A stretch of 64,000 nt of DNA from Azospirillum brasilense (GTDB taxonomy: Bacteria; Pseudomonadota; Alphaproteobacteria; Azospirillales; Azospirillaceae), in the NCBI RefSeq assembly GCF_001315015.1, contig NZ_CP012915.1, forward strand, positions 868,001-932,000, given 5' to 3'. Shown here in pieces: positions 35,511 through 45,001 of this stretch. The notes under the pieces were generated by a model that was not told the DNA's origin, made no database searches, and saw only the letters and a list, made by a program, of their open reading frames with translations. The translations under genes were made by a program, and so were the position numbers. Positions within the stretch are counted from its first letter, which is position 1. Each line of letters starts with the position of its first letter.

Positions 35511-36922
35511 TCCAGATAATCCCCCAGCAGGAACTGCATGGCCTGATCCAAACGGATGTGTGGCAGGCCGCGCGCCTCGCGGGCGAGATCGGCGGGCGGC
35601 TGGAAGGCCATGAAGTTGTAGGGCCGCTCCTGCCCCGGCGGGAAGTCGGCGTCCTCGGGGATCTCGCCGGGGAACAGCACGGTCGGGCGGTCGCGCCCGA
35701 GCGGCACGCCGCGGACGCAACGCAACTGCCGCCCCTCATGCTCGGTCACCACCGTCTCGGTGGATTTCAGCGCGGCGATGGCCATGGTCTCCACCTGCGC
35801 CCCTTCGAAGCGGATGCCGGCGCGGGCGTCGGACACCAGCCGGTCCAGCAGATGGCGTAGGCTGTTGTGCTGGTGCGAGGCGACATGGTCGGCCTTGGTC
35901 GCGGCGAACAGCACGCGGTCGATCTTCCGGCCCAGCAGCCAGTCCAGCCAACTGCTGGACCCGTGGCGGAAGGGCTCCAGGCTCAGTTCCAGGGCGCGCT
36001 TCATATCCGCCATGCCCGCCGGGCCGGAGTTCAGCGCCCCCAGCACGTCGATCAGGACGATCTGGCGGTCGAGCCGGGCAAAGTGCTCGGCGAAGAAGCG
36101 GCGGACCACCTTGGACTTGTACGCCTCGTAGCGATCCTCCATCAGCGCCCACAGGCTGCCGCGGGTGCGCGGACGGTCACCCGGCAGCGGGCAGAAGGTC
36201 AGCAGCGGCGCGTTCGCCATGTCGCCCGGCTCGACGAAGCGCCCCGGCTGGATCAGGCTCAGCAGATTGTCGGAACGGCGGCAGGCGTGCAGGTAATCGG
36301 TGAACAGCGCCGCGCCGCGCCGCGCCTGCTCCTCCTCCGCCGGGGCCGCCGTGTCGATGGTGGCGAGCCAGCCGCGCCAGGACACCGACAGCTCGTCGCG
36401 CGGCGCCCGCCCGGCCAGCTCCAGGGTAAGCGCGCTCCATTCCGCGAAGGACTGGTGGAGCAGCGGCAGGTCGAGCAGCCATTCGCCGGGATAGTCGACG
36501 ATGTCGAGATTCAGCGTCGCGACCGGCTGCACCGTACGCTTCAGCATGGCGTTCGGGCGGTAGCGCATGGACAGGCGGAGCTGGCTGATGCCGCGCGTCT
36601 CGGTCGGCCAATGGGGCGCCGGACCGGCCAGTTCGGCCAGCCGCTGCTCCACCTCGAAACGGGGAACCTGGGCGTCAGGCTGAGGACGCAGGCGCGAGGC
36701 CTGGAAGCGGCCGGAAGACACCACGTCAAGGAAGGGAAGCCGCCCAGCCTTCAGCAAATTGTCGACCAGCGAGGTGACGAACACGGTCTTGCCGGCCCGC
36801 CGCAGCCCGGTGACGCCGAGACGGACGTCCTGCTCCAGGATGCCGCCGGAAACGAGATCGCCGGCCCGCCCCAACAGGCGCGAGCCGGCGTCGTACAGGT
36901 CGTTGAAAATGGGCACGCGCAC
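35507..36922 (-). CDS. ycjX: YcjX-family P-loop ATPase/GTPase (DUF463)
   Basis: 471 residues from GTG 36922. Near the N-terminus is the Walker A loop GVTGLRRAGKTVFVTSLVDNLL (about 36-57). A YCJX signature NLDIVDYPGEWLLDLPLL (near 133) and RQIVLIDVLGALNSG (near 286) carry the switch and Walker B-like acids. It forms a translationally coupled pair with ycjF through an ATGA overlap. The pair lies downstream of era on the same strand, 79 bases away. Confidence 0.92.
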   Translation of the reverse strand: MRVPIFNDLYDAGSRLLGRAGDLVSGGILEQDVRLGVTGLRRAGKTVFVTSLVDNLLKAGRLPFLDVVSSGRFQASRLRPQPDAQVPRFEVEQRLAELAGPAPHWPTETRGISQLRLSMRYRPNAMLKRTVQPVATLNLDIVDYPGEWLLDLPLLHQSFAEWSALTLELAGRAPRDELSVSWRGWLATIDTAAPAEEEQARRGAALFTDYLHACRRSDNLLSLIQPGRFVEPGDMANAPLLTFCPLPGDRPRTRGSLWALMEDRYEAYKSKVVRRFFAEHFARLDRQIVLIDVLGALNSGPAGMADMKRALELSLEPFRHGSSSWLDWLLGRKIDRVLFAATKADHVASHQHNSLRHLLDRLVSDARAGIRFEGAQVETMAIAALKSTETVVTEHEGRQLRCVRGVPLGRDRPTVLFPGEIPEDADFPPGQERPYNFMAFQPPADLAREARGLPHIRLDQAMQFLLGDYLE

Positions 36923-37001
36923 GGTCAGCCGGTCCGTATTGGGGACGATCGCCCTTCTATATGGGAGACCGTCCGCCCACGCCTATACCCTCACCGGTGC
37001 T

Positions 37002-38030
37002 TTAGGACGCCCCGAAGTCGAGGTTCCATGCCTCGTAACGCTCCGGATCGTTCTCCCAATCCTCGCGCACCTTGACGAACAGCATCAGGTGAACGCGCTG
37101 CTCCAGCATCTCTTCCAACTCGGTGCGGGCGGCCTGCCCGAGCGCCTTGATGCGGGTGCCCTGCTTGCCGAGCACGATAGCCTTCTGGCTGTCGCGCTGG
37201 ACATAGACGACCTGGGAGATCTTGACCGACCCGTTCTCGAACTCCTCCCACTGCTCGGTCTCGACCGTCGCCGCGTAGGGAAGTTCCTGGTGAAGCTGCT
37301 GGAACAGCTTCTCGCGGGTAATCTCCGCCGCCAGGAGGCGCATCGGCATGTCGGAGATCTGGTCCTCCGGGTAGTGCCAGGGACCTTCCGGCATGCGGGC
37401 GGCCAGGAAGCCACGCAGATGCTCCACGCCGTCGCCGGTCGAGGCGGACAGCATGAAGATGTCGGTGAAGATGCCTTCCTGGTTGAAGCTGTCGGCGAGG
37501 CCCAGCAGCTTTTCCCGCGGCACGAGGTCGATCTTGTTCAGGATCAGGATGGCCTTGCGCCCCTGCTCCTTCAAGCGGGTGATGATGCCCTGGGTGTCCT
37601 GGTCGATGCCGCGGCGCGACACGTCGAACAGCAGGCCGACCAGATCGGCGTCCTCCGCCCCCTGCCAGGCCGCCGCCACCATGGCGCGGTCAAGACGGCG
37701 CTTCGGCTTGAAGATGCCCGGCGTGTCCACGAAGATGATCTGGCTGTCGCCGGCGATGGTGATGCCGAGCACGCGCGTGCGGGTGGTCTGCACCTTGGAG
37801 CTGACGATCGACACCTTGGAGCCGACCATCGCGTTCAGCAGGGTCGACTTGCCGGCGTTCGGCGCGCCGACCAGGGCGACGAATCCGCAGCGCGGGTTTT
37901 CGGGCACGTAGGCAGCCTCTTCGGCGCCCTCTTCGGCACCAGTGTCGGCACCCTCTTCCACGCTCTCGCTCACGCCCTTGTCCTTATCGTCGAAATCGTC
38001 GTCTTCAAACTTGTCGCGGCCGTCAGTCAT
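37002..38030 (-). CDS. era: GTPase Era (16S rRNA / 30S assembly)
   Basis: 342 residues. A 45-residue acidic extension precedes the GTPase domain with G1 GAPNAGKST (55-63), the Thr of switch I in SSKVQTTRTR, G3 DTPG, and G4 NKID. The C-terminal KH domain (from about 240, with a VYVQRDSQKAIVLGKQGTRIKALG core) binds the 3' end of 16S rRNA. E. coli Era lacks the acidic extension. The ATG lies inside the 3' end of rnc (8-base overlap), the usual order. Confidence 0.97.
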   Translation of the reverse strand: MTDGRDKFEDDDFDDKDKGVSESVEEGADTGAEEGAEEAAYVPENPRCGFVALVGAPNAGKSTLLNAMVGSKVSIVSSKVQTTRTRVLGITIAGDSQIIFVDTPGIFKPKRRLDRAMVAAAWQGAEDADLVGLLFDVSRRGIDQDTQGIITRLKEQGRKAILILNKIDLVPREKLLGLADSFNQEGIFTDIFMLSASTGDGVEHLRGFLAARMPEGPWHYPEDQISDMPMRLLAAEITREKLFQQLHQELPYAATVETEQWEEFENGSVKISQVVYVQRDSQKAIVLGKQGTRIKALGQAARTELEEMLEQRVHLMLFVKVREDWENDPERYEAWNLDFGAS

Positions 38031-38772
38031 CGACCTGCACTCCCAATTGGCGCAGCAAGGCGCTGGCCGCTTTCCGTTCGGCGACCCGCTTGGATGGGCC
38101 GGTGGCCGTCACCGGCTCCATGCCCTTCAGCCGGACCGCGATGCGGAACACCGGTTCGTGCGCCGGGCCGCTCTGCTCGATCAGTTCATAGGTGGGAAGG
38201 GGCCGCTTGTTGCCCTGCGCCCATTCCTGCAACGCCGTCTTGGAATCCAGCGGCGGCGGCTCCGCGCGGTCGATCTGCCCGGCCCAGGCCCTGCGGATGA
38301 AGTCCCGCGCCTTGTCCATGCCGCCGTCCAGATAGAGCGCCCCGATCACCGCCTCGCAGGCGTCGGCCAGGATGGTGTTGTTGCTGCGCCCGCCGCCCTG
38401 CGCCTCCGACGGGGACAGGCGCAGGTAGCGCCCCAGTTGCAACGCGTCGGCGACACGGCTCAGCGCCTCCCGCCGGACCAGCGAGACATGCCGCTTGGCG
38501 AGCGCGCCCTCGCGTTCGTTGGGGAAGCGCTCCAGCAGCCATTCCGCGATGACGAGGCCGAGCACCCGGTCGCCCAGGAATTCCAGACGTTCGTAGGCAA
38601 GGCCCGGCCCCTGCTCGGGCCGTCCACCGCGGACGTTGCGCTCCAGCCCCATCAGGCTGGGATGGGTGACCGCGTCGGCCAGCCGTTGCGGGTCGGCGAA
38701 GCGGTGGCCGATGGCCGCGGCCAGTTCCGCAAGGTCGGCGGAATCGGCGCTCACGTCCGCATCGGACGCCAT
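38023..38772 (-). CDS. rnc: Ribonuclease III
   Basis: 249 residues from ATG 38772. The signature ERLEFLGDRVLGL (61-73) carries the catalytic Glu and Asp; a second acidic site is in DACEAVIGALYLDGG. The C-terminal double-stranded-RNA-binding domain (about 175-245) ends with the KxxAE-like RKAASALLRQL helix. It processes rRNA precursors and structured mRNAs. An upstream in-frame GTG at 38799 is possible. It lies 63 bases downstream of lepB and overlaps era by 8 bases. Confidence 0.97.
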   Translation of the reverse strand: MASDADVSADSADLAELAAAIGHRFADPQRLADAVTHPSLMGLERNVRGGRPEQGPGLAYERLEFLGDRVLGLVIAEWLLERFPNEREGALAKRHVSLVRREALSRVADALQLGRYLRLSPSEAQGGGRSNNTILADACEAVIGALYLDGGMDKARDFIRRAWAGQIDRAEPPPLDSKTALQEWAQGNKRPLPTYELIEQSGPAHEPVFRIAVRLKGMEPVTATGPSKRVAERKAASALLRQLGVQVDD

Positions 38773-38835
38773 GGGGGTCCCCCGTTCTTCAGGGCTCACA
38801 ATAATCGGTCTCCGCGCCCCGGTGCTGTGCGGGGC

Positions 38836-39606
38836 TCACTTCACGGCGTTGAACAGGCGGCTGAACCGCAGGTCCGCCGGCCAGCGCCACACCTCGAAGA
38901 AGCGCGTCCCGTCCTCCAACGAGAAGAACAGGAATTCGGCGCGCCCGACCAGATTTTCCATCGGGACATACCCCACCTGCGACGGGACGCGGCTGTCCAG
39001 CGAGTTGTCGCGGTTGTCGCCCATCATGAACAGGTGGTTCGCCGGCACCTTGAAGGCCGGGGTGTTGTCGAGCGGACCGTTGTCCGATTCCTCGATGATG
39101 CGGTGGCTGCGCCCGCCCGGCAGGGTCTCGACATACTGGGCGATCCGGACCTCGCGGCCCAGCGCGTCGCGGGACACATAGTCCTCGATGCGCTCGCGCT
39201 TCACCGGCTGACCATTGATGTGCAGCACGCCACCGGTCACCTGGACGGTGTCGCCGGGCAGGCCGATGACGCGCTTGATGTAGTCGGTCTTGTTGTCGCG
39301 AGGCAGCTTGAAGACGGCGACGTCGCCGCGCTCCGGCGCGTGGCCCATGATGCGGCCCTCGAACAGCGGCAACCCGAAGCCGACGGTGTACTTGCTGTAT
39401 CCGTAGGAGAACTTGGACACGAACAGGTAGTCGCCGATCAGCAGCGTCGGGATCATCGAGCCGGACGGGATGTTGAAGGGCTCGAAGGCGAAGGTCCGCA
39501 CGCCGAAGGCGATGATGACCGCGTAGAAGACCGTCTTCACCGTCTCGGCAAAGCCGCCTGTCTCTTTGGATTTGCCGGTCAAGGCGGTCTCTCTGTTCAT
39601 GGTCAT
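38836..39606 (-). CDS. lepB: Signal peptidase I
   Basis: 256 residues with one N-terminal membrane helix ([17 protein letters not shown]). The catalytic dyad is Ser50 (NIPSGSM, 45-51) and Lys111 ([12 protein letters not shown]). Later boxes GDVAVFK and [11 protein letters not shown] are also present. It removes signal peptides from exported proteins at the periplasmic face of the inner membrane. The ATG overlaps the acpS stop by four bases. Confidence 0.97.
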   Translation of the reverse strand: MTMNRETALTGKSKETGGFAETVKTVFYAVIIAFGVRTFAFEPFNIPSGSMIPTLLIGDYLFVSKFSYGYSKYTVGFGLPLFEGRIMGHAPERGDVAVFKLPRDNKTDYIKRVIGLPGDTVQVTGGVLHINGQPVKRERIEDYVSRDALGREVRIAQYVETLPGGRSHRIIEESDNGPLDNTPAFKVPANHLFMMGDNRDNSLDSRVPSQVGYVPMENLVGRAEFLFFSLEDGTRFFEVWRWPADLRFSRLFNAVK

Positions 39607-40058
39607 GCGGGGGGTGCCGTGGAGGTGGTGATGGAGGTGTCGGCCGGTTCGGCGCTGATGATGACGAAGGCCTCCGCCATCGGATATTCGTCGGTCAGCG
39701 TCACATGGATGCGCGCCTGCATGCCCGGAGGGGTGATCGCCTGCAGCCGTTCCAGCGCGCCGCCGGTCAGGCGCATGGTCGGCTGGCCGGAGGGCAGGTT
39801 CACCACCCCCATGTCGCGCCAGAACACGCCGTCGCGGAAGCCGGTGCCCAGCGCCTTGGAGCAGGCCTCCTTGGCGGCGAAGCGCTTGGCGTAGGTCGCG
39901 GCCCGCGCGCTGTGCTTGCCGGCGGCTCCGGCGCGGCGTTCGGACTTGGCGCGCTCCACGTCGGTGAAGATGCGGGCGATGAAGCGGTCGCCGAAACGGT
40001 CCAGCGACTGCTCGATCCGTCGGATGTCGATCAGGTCGTTCCCGATGCCCAGGATCAT
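39603..40058 (-). CDS. acpS: Holo-[acyl-carrier-protein] synthase
   Basis: 151 residues. AcpS transfers 4'-phosphopantetheine from CoA to the serine of acyl carrier protein. The Mg-binding Asp8 lies in GIGNDLIDI and the catalytic Glu in [15 protein letters not shown]-terminal extension of about 15 residues (Thr/Ser/Ala-rich) is not conserved in the family as I know it. It overlaps both pdxJ and lepB by four bases (ATGA), so the three genes are translationally coupled. Confidence 0.96.
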   Translation of the reverse strand: MILGIGNDLIDIRRIEQSLDRFGDRFIARIFTDVERAKSERRAGAAGKHSARAATYAKRFAAKEACSKALGTGFRDGVFWRDMGVVNLPSGQPTMRLTGGALERLQAITPPGMQARIHVTLTDEYPMAEAFVIISAEPADTSITTSTAPPA

Positions 40059-40807
40059 GAGACGCCCCTAGCCGCCGCGCGGGCGTCCTTCATGACGGCG
40101 CGCATGCGCTGGAGCGTGTTGCCCAGCCCGACGAAGATCGCCTCGCCGATCAGGAAATGGCCGATGTTCAGCTCCACGATGGTCGGGATGGCGGCGACCG
40201 CCCCGACCGTCTCGTAATTCAGCCCGTGGCCGGCGTGGCATTCCAGGCCGATGGCCTCCGCGTGGGCCGCCGCCCGGACGATGCGTTCCAGCTCCGCCGC
40301 GCGTTCCGCCCCGGCGGGCGCGTCGCAATAGGCGCCGGTGTGCAGTTCCACCACCGGCGCGCCCAGCGCCTTGGCCGCGTCGAGCTGCGCCGGTTCCGGG
40401 TCGATGAACAGCGAGACACGGATGCCCGCGGCGCCGAGGTCGCCGACGGTGCGCTTGAGGTTGTCCATCTGCCCGGCGACGTCCAGCCCGCCTTCGGTGG
40501 TGACCTCGGTGCGCTTCTCCGGGACGAGGCAGCAGGCGTGCGGCTTGTGGCGCAGCGCGATGGCGAGCATCTCGTCCGTCGCCGCCATCTCCAGGTTCAG
40601 CGGCAGCCGGATCTCCGCCATCAGCCGCTCGATGTCGGAATCGATGATGTGGCGGCGGTCTTCGCGCAGATGGGCGGTGATGCCGTCGGCCCCGGCCTCG
40701 GCGGCGAGCTTCGCCGCGCGCACGGGATCGGGGTGACGCCCGCCCCGCGCGTTGCGGACGGTCGCCACATGGTCGATGTTCACGCCGAGGCGCAGAGGGC
40801 GGGGCAT
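40055..40807 (-). CDS. pdxJ: Pyridoxine 5'-phosphate synthase
   Basis: 250 residues, a TIM-barrel enzyme that condenses 1-deoxyxylulose 5-phosphate with 3-amino-2-oxopropyl phosphate to make pyridoxine 5'-phosphate. Diagnostic segments are [18 protein letters not shown] (5-22), [26 protein letters not shown] and [13 protein letters not shown]. The ATG at 40807 fits the family start. It overlaps acpS by four bases and follows the HIT gene by 99 bases on the same strand. Confidence 0.97.
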   Translation of the reverse strand: MPRPLRLGVNIDHVATVRNARGGRHPDPVRAAKLAAEAGADGITAHLREDRRHIIDSDIERLMAEIRLPLNLEMAATDEMLAIALRHKPHACCLVPEKRTEVTTEGGLDVAGQMDNLKRTVGDLGAAGIRVSLFIDPEPAQLDAAKALGAPVVELHTGAYCDAPAGAERAAELERIVRAAAHAEAIGLECHAGHGLNYETVGAVAAIPTIVELNIGHFLIGEAIFVGLGNTLQRMRAVMKDARAAARGVS

Positions 40808-40906
40808 AGGCTCGAAACTCCGGTGTCGCGCCGGTCCCGCATCCTGCATCCGGCGGGCACCGGTTCTCCCTGCTATATAGCGGTGGCGTCGCGTCGCGTC
40901 ACGCCG

Positions 40907-41329
40907 TCATTCGACGACGTGATGCGCGGCGATCCGCGCGGCGAGCGCCTTCAGCTGCTCGATGGGCGGGTCATGGCGCGGCCAGACCAGATCGGCGCCG
41001 TCGTTCTCGTAGCGAGGCACGACATGCACGTGAATGTGCGGCACCGTCTGCCATCCCGCCGGCTTGTTCGTCTGGAGAAGCGTGATCCCCTCCGGCGAAA
41101 AGGCCGCCTGGACGGCCTGGGCGACCTTGTGGACGGTGCGGAACAGGGCCGCCGCTTCGTCCTCCGTCACATCCAAGATGGTCGGGGCCGGGCGCTTCAG
41201 CGCGACCAGCACATGGCCGGGATTGACCTGCCCGGCGTCCATGAAGGCGAAGGTCTCCGCATCCTCGTACACCACGGCGCAGGGCAATTCCCCGGCGATC
41301 AGGCGGCTGAAGATGGTCGGGCTGGACAT
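40907..41329 (-). CDS. HIT family nucleotide hydrolase/transferase
   Basis: 140 residues with the histidine triad HIHVHVVP (His98, His100, His102) and the N-terminal IFSRLIAGELPCAVVYEDAE typical of Hint/HinT-like proteins that hydrolyse nucleoside phosphoramidates. It lies 26 bases after the spoT/rsh stop on the same strand. The frame continues open far upstream, but only this segment reads as a HIT protein. The ATG at 41329 has AGGGAAG 4-10 bases upstream. Confidence 0.94.
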   Translation of the reverse strand: MSSPTIFSRLIAGELPCAVVYEDAETFAFMDAGQVNPGHVLVALKRPAPTILDVTEDEAAALFRTVHKVAQAVQAAFSPEGITLLQTNKPAGWQTVPHIHVHVVPRYENDGADLVWPRHDPPIEQLKALAARIAAHHVVE

Positions 41330-41355
41330 GCTTCCCTCGCTCCTGATGGACACCC

Positions 41356-43527
41356 TCAGCGTCCCCGCGCCCGCTCCACCGCGTTGATGGCGGGGGTGGC
41401 GCGCAGGGCCGCCATGATGTTGGTCAGGTGCTTGGCGTCCTTCACGTCGATGTCGATCAGCAGCTCGAAGAAGTCGGTGTTGCGGCTGGTGATCTTCAGG
41501 TTCGTGATGTTGCCGCCGTTCTTGCCGATGACCGTGGACAGCGTGCCGAGCGAGCCCGGCTCGTTGTTGACCACCAGCGAAATGCGCCCGACATGCTCCT
41601 CCGGGCTGTCCGGCCCGATGTCCCAGGCGACGTCGATCCAGCGCTCCGGCGACTCGTGAAAGCTTTCGAGCGTTTCGCAGTCGATGGTGTGGATGGTCAC
41701 GCCCTTGCCGGTGGTCACGATGCCGACGATGCGGTCGCCCGGCAGCGGGTGGCAGCAGCGGGCGTAGTGGACCGCCATGCCGGGGATCAGGCCACGGATC
41801 GGCAGCGGCGCGTTGTTGCCCTTCGCCTTCGGCTTGGGCTTCGGCACCGTGATGGAGTTCTTGTCGTCGCCTTCCTTGGGCGTCGCCACATGCGGCTTGT
41901 GGCCGGGGAAGACGGCATGGAAGACCTCGCGGCCCGAATGCAGGCCGGAACCGACGCTGGCCAGCAGGTCGTCGGCGCTCGGCTGCTGGAAGATCTTGAT
42001 GACGCCTTCCAGCGCCTTTTCCGAGAACTCGTAGCCTTCCGACTTGAACTGGCGCTGCAGGATGGCGCGGCCCAGCTCGATGTACTGGGTGCGCTGCTGG
42101 GTGCGCAGGAACTTGCGGATGCGCGCCCGCGCCTTGCCGGTGACGACGAAGCGCTCCCAGCCCGGAACCGGGGTCTGGGCCTTGGAGGTGATGATGTCGA
42201 CCTGATCGCCGTTCTGCAACTGCGTGCGCAGCGGCAGCATCCGACCGTTGATCTTGGCGCCGACGCAGTGGTCGCCGACCTCCGAATGGACCGCGTAGGC
42301 GAAGTCCACCGGGGTCGCCCCGCGCGGCAGCGCGATCAGGTCGCCCTTCGGCGTGAAGCAGAAGACCTGATCCTGGAACAGCTCCAGCTTGGTGTGTTCC
42401 AGGAACTCCTCGGGCTTCTGGGCGTGCTCCAGGATGTCCAGAAGCTCGCGCAGCCAGCGGTACTCGCGCCCCTGCTGGGTGCGCGGCTCGCCCTGCTTGT
42501 AGGCCCAGTGGGCGGCGACGCCGAGTTCGCAAATCTCGTGCATGTCGCTGGTGCGGATCTGCACCTCGATCCGGTTGCGCTCCGGACCGATCACCCCCGT
42601 GTGGAGCGATCGATAGCCGTTGGGCTTGGGCGTCGAGATGTAGTCCTTGAAGCGCCCCGGAACAACCGGATAGTGGGCGTGGATGACGCCCAGCGCCTGA
42701 TAGCATTCCGGCACCGTGTCCACCATGATCCGGAAGGCCATGATGTCGGACAACTGCTCGAAGCTGACATTCTTGCGCTGCAGCTTGCGCCAGATCGAAT
42801 AAGCGGTCTTTTCGCGCCCGGTGACGCCGGCGTTGGGCAGCCCCTCCTCCGCCAGCGTGCCGCGAAGTTCCTGGATGATCCGCTGGACGCGGTTCTCGCC
42901 CTCGGTGCGCAGGCGGGAAAGCTGGGCCAGGATGCTGTCGCGGGCGTCCGGATTCAGCTCCGCGAAGGAGAGATCCTCCAGCTCGTCCTTGACCTGATGC
43001 ATGCCGATGCGCTCGGCGAGCGGCGCGTAGATCTCGATCGTCTCGCGGGCGATGCGCTTGCGCTTGTCCGGATTCTTCAGATGGAACAGCGTGCGCATGT
43101 TGTGCAGGCGGTCGGCCAGCTTGACCAGGAGGACGCGGATGTCCTCCGACATGGCCAGCACCAGCTTACGGAAATTCTCGGCCTGCTTGGCCTGCTCGCT
43201 GTGCAGTTCCAGGCGCGACAGCTTGGTCACGCCGTCGACCAGACGGGCGATCTCCTTGCCGAAGTGCTTCTCGATGTCCTCCAGCGTGGCGACCGTGTCT
43301 TCGACCGTGTCGTGCAGCAGCGCCGTCGCGATGGTTCCGGCGTCCAGCTTGAGCTGGGTGAGGATGCCGGCGACCTCCAGCGGGTGGAGGAAGTAGGGGT
43401 CGCCCGAGGCGCGGGTCTGCGAGCCGTGCGCCTTCATGGAGAAGACGTAGGCGCGGTTGAGCAACTCCTCGTCCGCCGAGGGGTCGTACGCCTTGACGCG
43501 TTCGACAAGCTCATATTGCCGGATCAT
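41356..43527 (-). CDS. spoT: Bifunctional (p)ppGpp synthetase/hydrolase (RSH)
   Basis: 723 residues, the usual length of Rel/SpoT. Domains in order: HD hydrolase (HPLEVAGIL and TALLHDTVEDT, near 47-75), synthetase (DIMAFRIMVDT, PGRFKDYISTPKPNGYRSLHT, near 240-310), TGS (about 385-445), a helical part, and a C-terminal ACT domain (about 650-723). The RFKD motif is the form found in bifunctional enzymes, and the HD site is intact. It controls the stringent response. It lies 105 bases downstream of rpoZ, the common gammaproteobacterial and alphaproteobacterial arrangement. Confidence 0.96.
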   Translation of the reverse strand: MIRQYELVERVKAYDPSADEELLNRAYVFSMKAHGSQTRASGDPYFLHPLEVAGILTQLKLDAGTIATALLHDTVEDTVATLEDIEKHFGKEIARLVDGVTKLSRLELHSEQAKQAENFRKLVLAMSEDIRVLLVKLADRLHNMRTLFHLKNPDKRKRIARETIEIYAPLAERIGMHQVKDELEDLSFAELNPDARDSILAQLSRLRTEGENRVQRIIQELRGTLAEEGLPNAGVTGREKTAYSIWRKLQRKNVSFEQLSDIMAFRIMVDTVPECYQALGVIHAHYPVVPGRFKDYISTPKPNGYRSLHTGVIGPERNRIEVQIRTSDMHEICELGVAAHWAYKQGEPRTQQGREYRWLRELLDILEHAQKPEEFLEHTKLELFQDQVFCFTPKGDLIALPRGATPVDFAYAVHSEVGDHCVGAKINGRMLPLRTQLQNGDQVDIITSKAQTPVPGWERFVVTGKARARIRKFLRTQQRTQYIELGRAILQRQFKSEGYEFSEKALEGVIKIFQQPSADDLLASVGSGLHSGREVFHAVFPGHKPHVATPKEGDDKNSITVPKPKPKAKGNNAPLPIRGLIPGMAVHYARCCHPLPGDRIVGIVTTGKGVTIHTIDCETLESFHESPERWIDVAWDIGPDSPEEHVGRISLVVNNEPGSLGTLSTVIGKNGGNITNLKITSRNTDFFELLIDIDVKDAKHLTNIMAALRATPAINAVERARGR

Positions 43528-43632
43528 GCCACCCGACCCGGCGCAGCGTGCGCCATGAAGTTTCGCAAACGATTGGTTGGTCGACGGAAAGGGGGGCCAT
43601 CGGCCCCCACAGCCGGTCGCTGTCGGTCAGCG

Positions 43633-44079
43633 TCAGAGATCCCCGTCCGCATCGCGGCCGACGACATCGTCCTCGGTCTCGCCGAAGGCCGCCGCCGGGT
43701 CGCTCTCCATGTCGGACAGCAGGTCGTCGCCTTCGCCGACCTCCTCCGCTTCGCTCATCCCGTCCTCGTCCTCCAGCGACGTGTCGCCGCGGGCGGCCCA
43801 GTCGTGCTCGCCGGCCATCAGCTCGACGATCTCCTCTTCGGGCTCGTCCGGCTCGACGTGCTTCTGGTGGCCCTTGATCAGGGCGTTCTTCAGATGCTCC
43901 AGCATCACCGTCTCATCGGCGATCTCACGCAGGGCAACGACGGGGTTCTTGTCGTTGTCGCGGTCGATCGACAGCGGAGCGCCGGACGCGATTTCACGCG
44001 CGCGCTGGGCCGCCATCATGACCAGTTCAAACCGGTTCGGAACCTTGAGGACGCAATCTTCGACGGTAACGCGGGCCAT
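43633..44079 (-). CDS. rpoZ: RNA polymerase omega subunit
   Basis: 148 residues from ATG 44079. The N-terminal half is canonical: [30 protein letters not shown], then [16 protein letters not shown]. The C-terminal 75 residues are an acidic tail, longer than in E. coli (91 residues in total). Omega aids assembly of the core enzyme and forms part of a ppGpp-binding site, which fits its location upstream of spoT. An upstream in-frame start at 44142 would add an Arg-rich leader without family support. Confidence 0.95.
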   Translation of the reverse strand: MARVTVEDCVLKVPNRFELVMMAAQRAREIASGAPLSIDRDNDKNPVVALREIADETVMLEHLKNALIKGHQKHVEPDEPEEEIVELMAGEHDWAARGDTSLEDEDGMSEAEEVGEGDDLLSDMESDPAAAFGETEDDVVGRDADGDL

Positions 44080-44277
44080 ACCAAACCAACTCCGGGATCT
44101 GCGAAGGCATCCGAATATATTGATGCGTTCGCGCCTGCGCAAGCGCTTCGAGCCTTATCGGGTCCGCCCGCCGTACCCCGCCCGCGGCGTGACCACGCCC
44201 GCGCTCCCCCTTGCTCGCGCGTAGACGACCGCCTACTTTACTTATCTGGTGAATCGCAATTTCGCGTATGCCTGACA

Positions 44278-44283
44278 TATAAT
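44278..44283 (+). promoter_or_regulatory. Perfect TATAAT -10 element for the NYN gene
   Basis: An exact sigma-70 -10 hexamer in an AT-rich patch, 27 bases before the TTG start of the NYN gene. The expected -35 region (about 44254-44260, TCGCAAT) is poor. The start of transcription would be near 44290, leaving a leader of about 20 bases. Confidence 0.55.
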
Positions 44284-44310
44284 TCAATCCATCGTGGAAG
44301 GATTACGGAA

Positions 44311-44958
44311 TTGGATCGGAATACGACTTTGCCGAAAGATGTTACGAAGCTCTTTTATAAGGAAGAGCGTCTGGCGATGTTCATCGACGGCGCCAATTTG
44401 TACGCAGCCGCCCGGTCTCTGGGCTTCGATATCGACTATAAGCGTCTTCGCGACGGCTTCGCCTCTGAGGGGCGACTGGTGCGCGCCTTCTATTATACCG
44501 CGTTGGTGGAGGATCAGGAATACTCGCCGATCCGCCCGCTGGTCGATTGGCTGGACTACAACGGCTACACCATGGTGACCAAGCCGACCAAGGAATTCAC
44601 GGACGCCTCGGGCCGGCGCAAGATCAAGGGCAACATGGACATAGAGCTGGCCATCGACGTGATGGAGATGGCCGAGCGCGTCGACCACATCCTGCTGTTC
44701 TCCGGCGACGGCGATTTCCGCCGGCTGGTCGAGGCGGTGCAGCGTAAGGGCGTTCGGGTCAGCGTCATCAGCACCGTGCGCTCCCAGCCGCCGATGGTCG
44801 CCGACGAGCTGCGCCGTCAGGCCGACAACTTCATCGAGCTTCAGGACCTCGCCCCGAGCATCGCCCGCGTCCATCATCACCGCGAGCCGATGGGCAACCC
44901 CGGCGCGCCGGGCGCTCCGGACATGCCCAGCCAGGGCGGCCCCTACGCCAACTTCTGA
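44311..44958 (+). CDS. NYN-domain (LabA/DUF88-type) putative ribonuclease
   Basis: 215 residues from TTG 44311. The PIN-like NYN fold is clear: MFIDGANLYAAA (first Asp), KGNMDIELAIDVMEMAERVDHILLFSGDGDF (central acids) and GVRVSVISTV. The C-terminal 30 residues are Pro/Gly-rich. NYN proteins cut RNA. TTG is preferred because GGAAGGA (44295-44301) lies 9 bases upstream and a perfect TATAAT precedes it. ATG 44377 would start at the first core strand and is the alternative. It is divergent from rpoZ. Confidence 0.9.
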   Translation: MDRNTTLPKDVTKLFYKEERLAMFIDGANLYAAARSLGFDIDYKRLRDGFASEGRLVRAFYYTALVEDQEYSPIRPLVDWLDYNGYTMVTKPTKEFTDASGRRKIKGNMDIELAIDVMEMAERVDHILLFSGDGDFRRLVEAVQRKGVRVSVISTVRSQPPMVADELRRQADNFIELQDLAPSIARVHHHREPMGNPGAPGAPDMPSQGGPYANF

Positions 44959-44977
44959 GCGGTGCCGCTCACCGCGG

Positions 44978-45001
44978 GGGGCGCTTTCCGATCAGCGCCC
45001 C
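44978..45001. terminator. GC hairpin between convergent NYN and esterase-like genes
   Basis: GGGGCGCT (44978-44985) pairs with AGCGCCCC (44994-45001) across TTCCGATC. The right arm overlaps the stop codon of the minus-strand gene. There is no long T run, so termination strength is uncertain. Confidence 0.45.
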
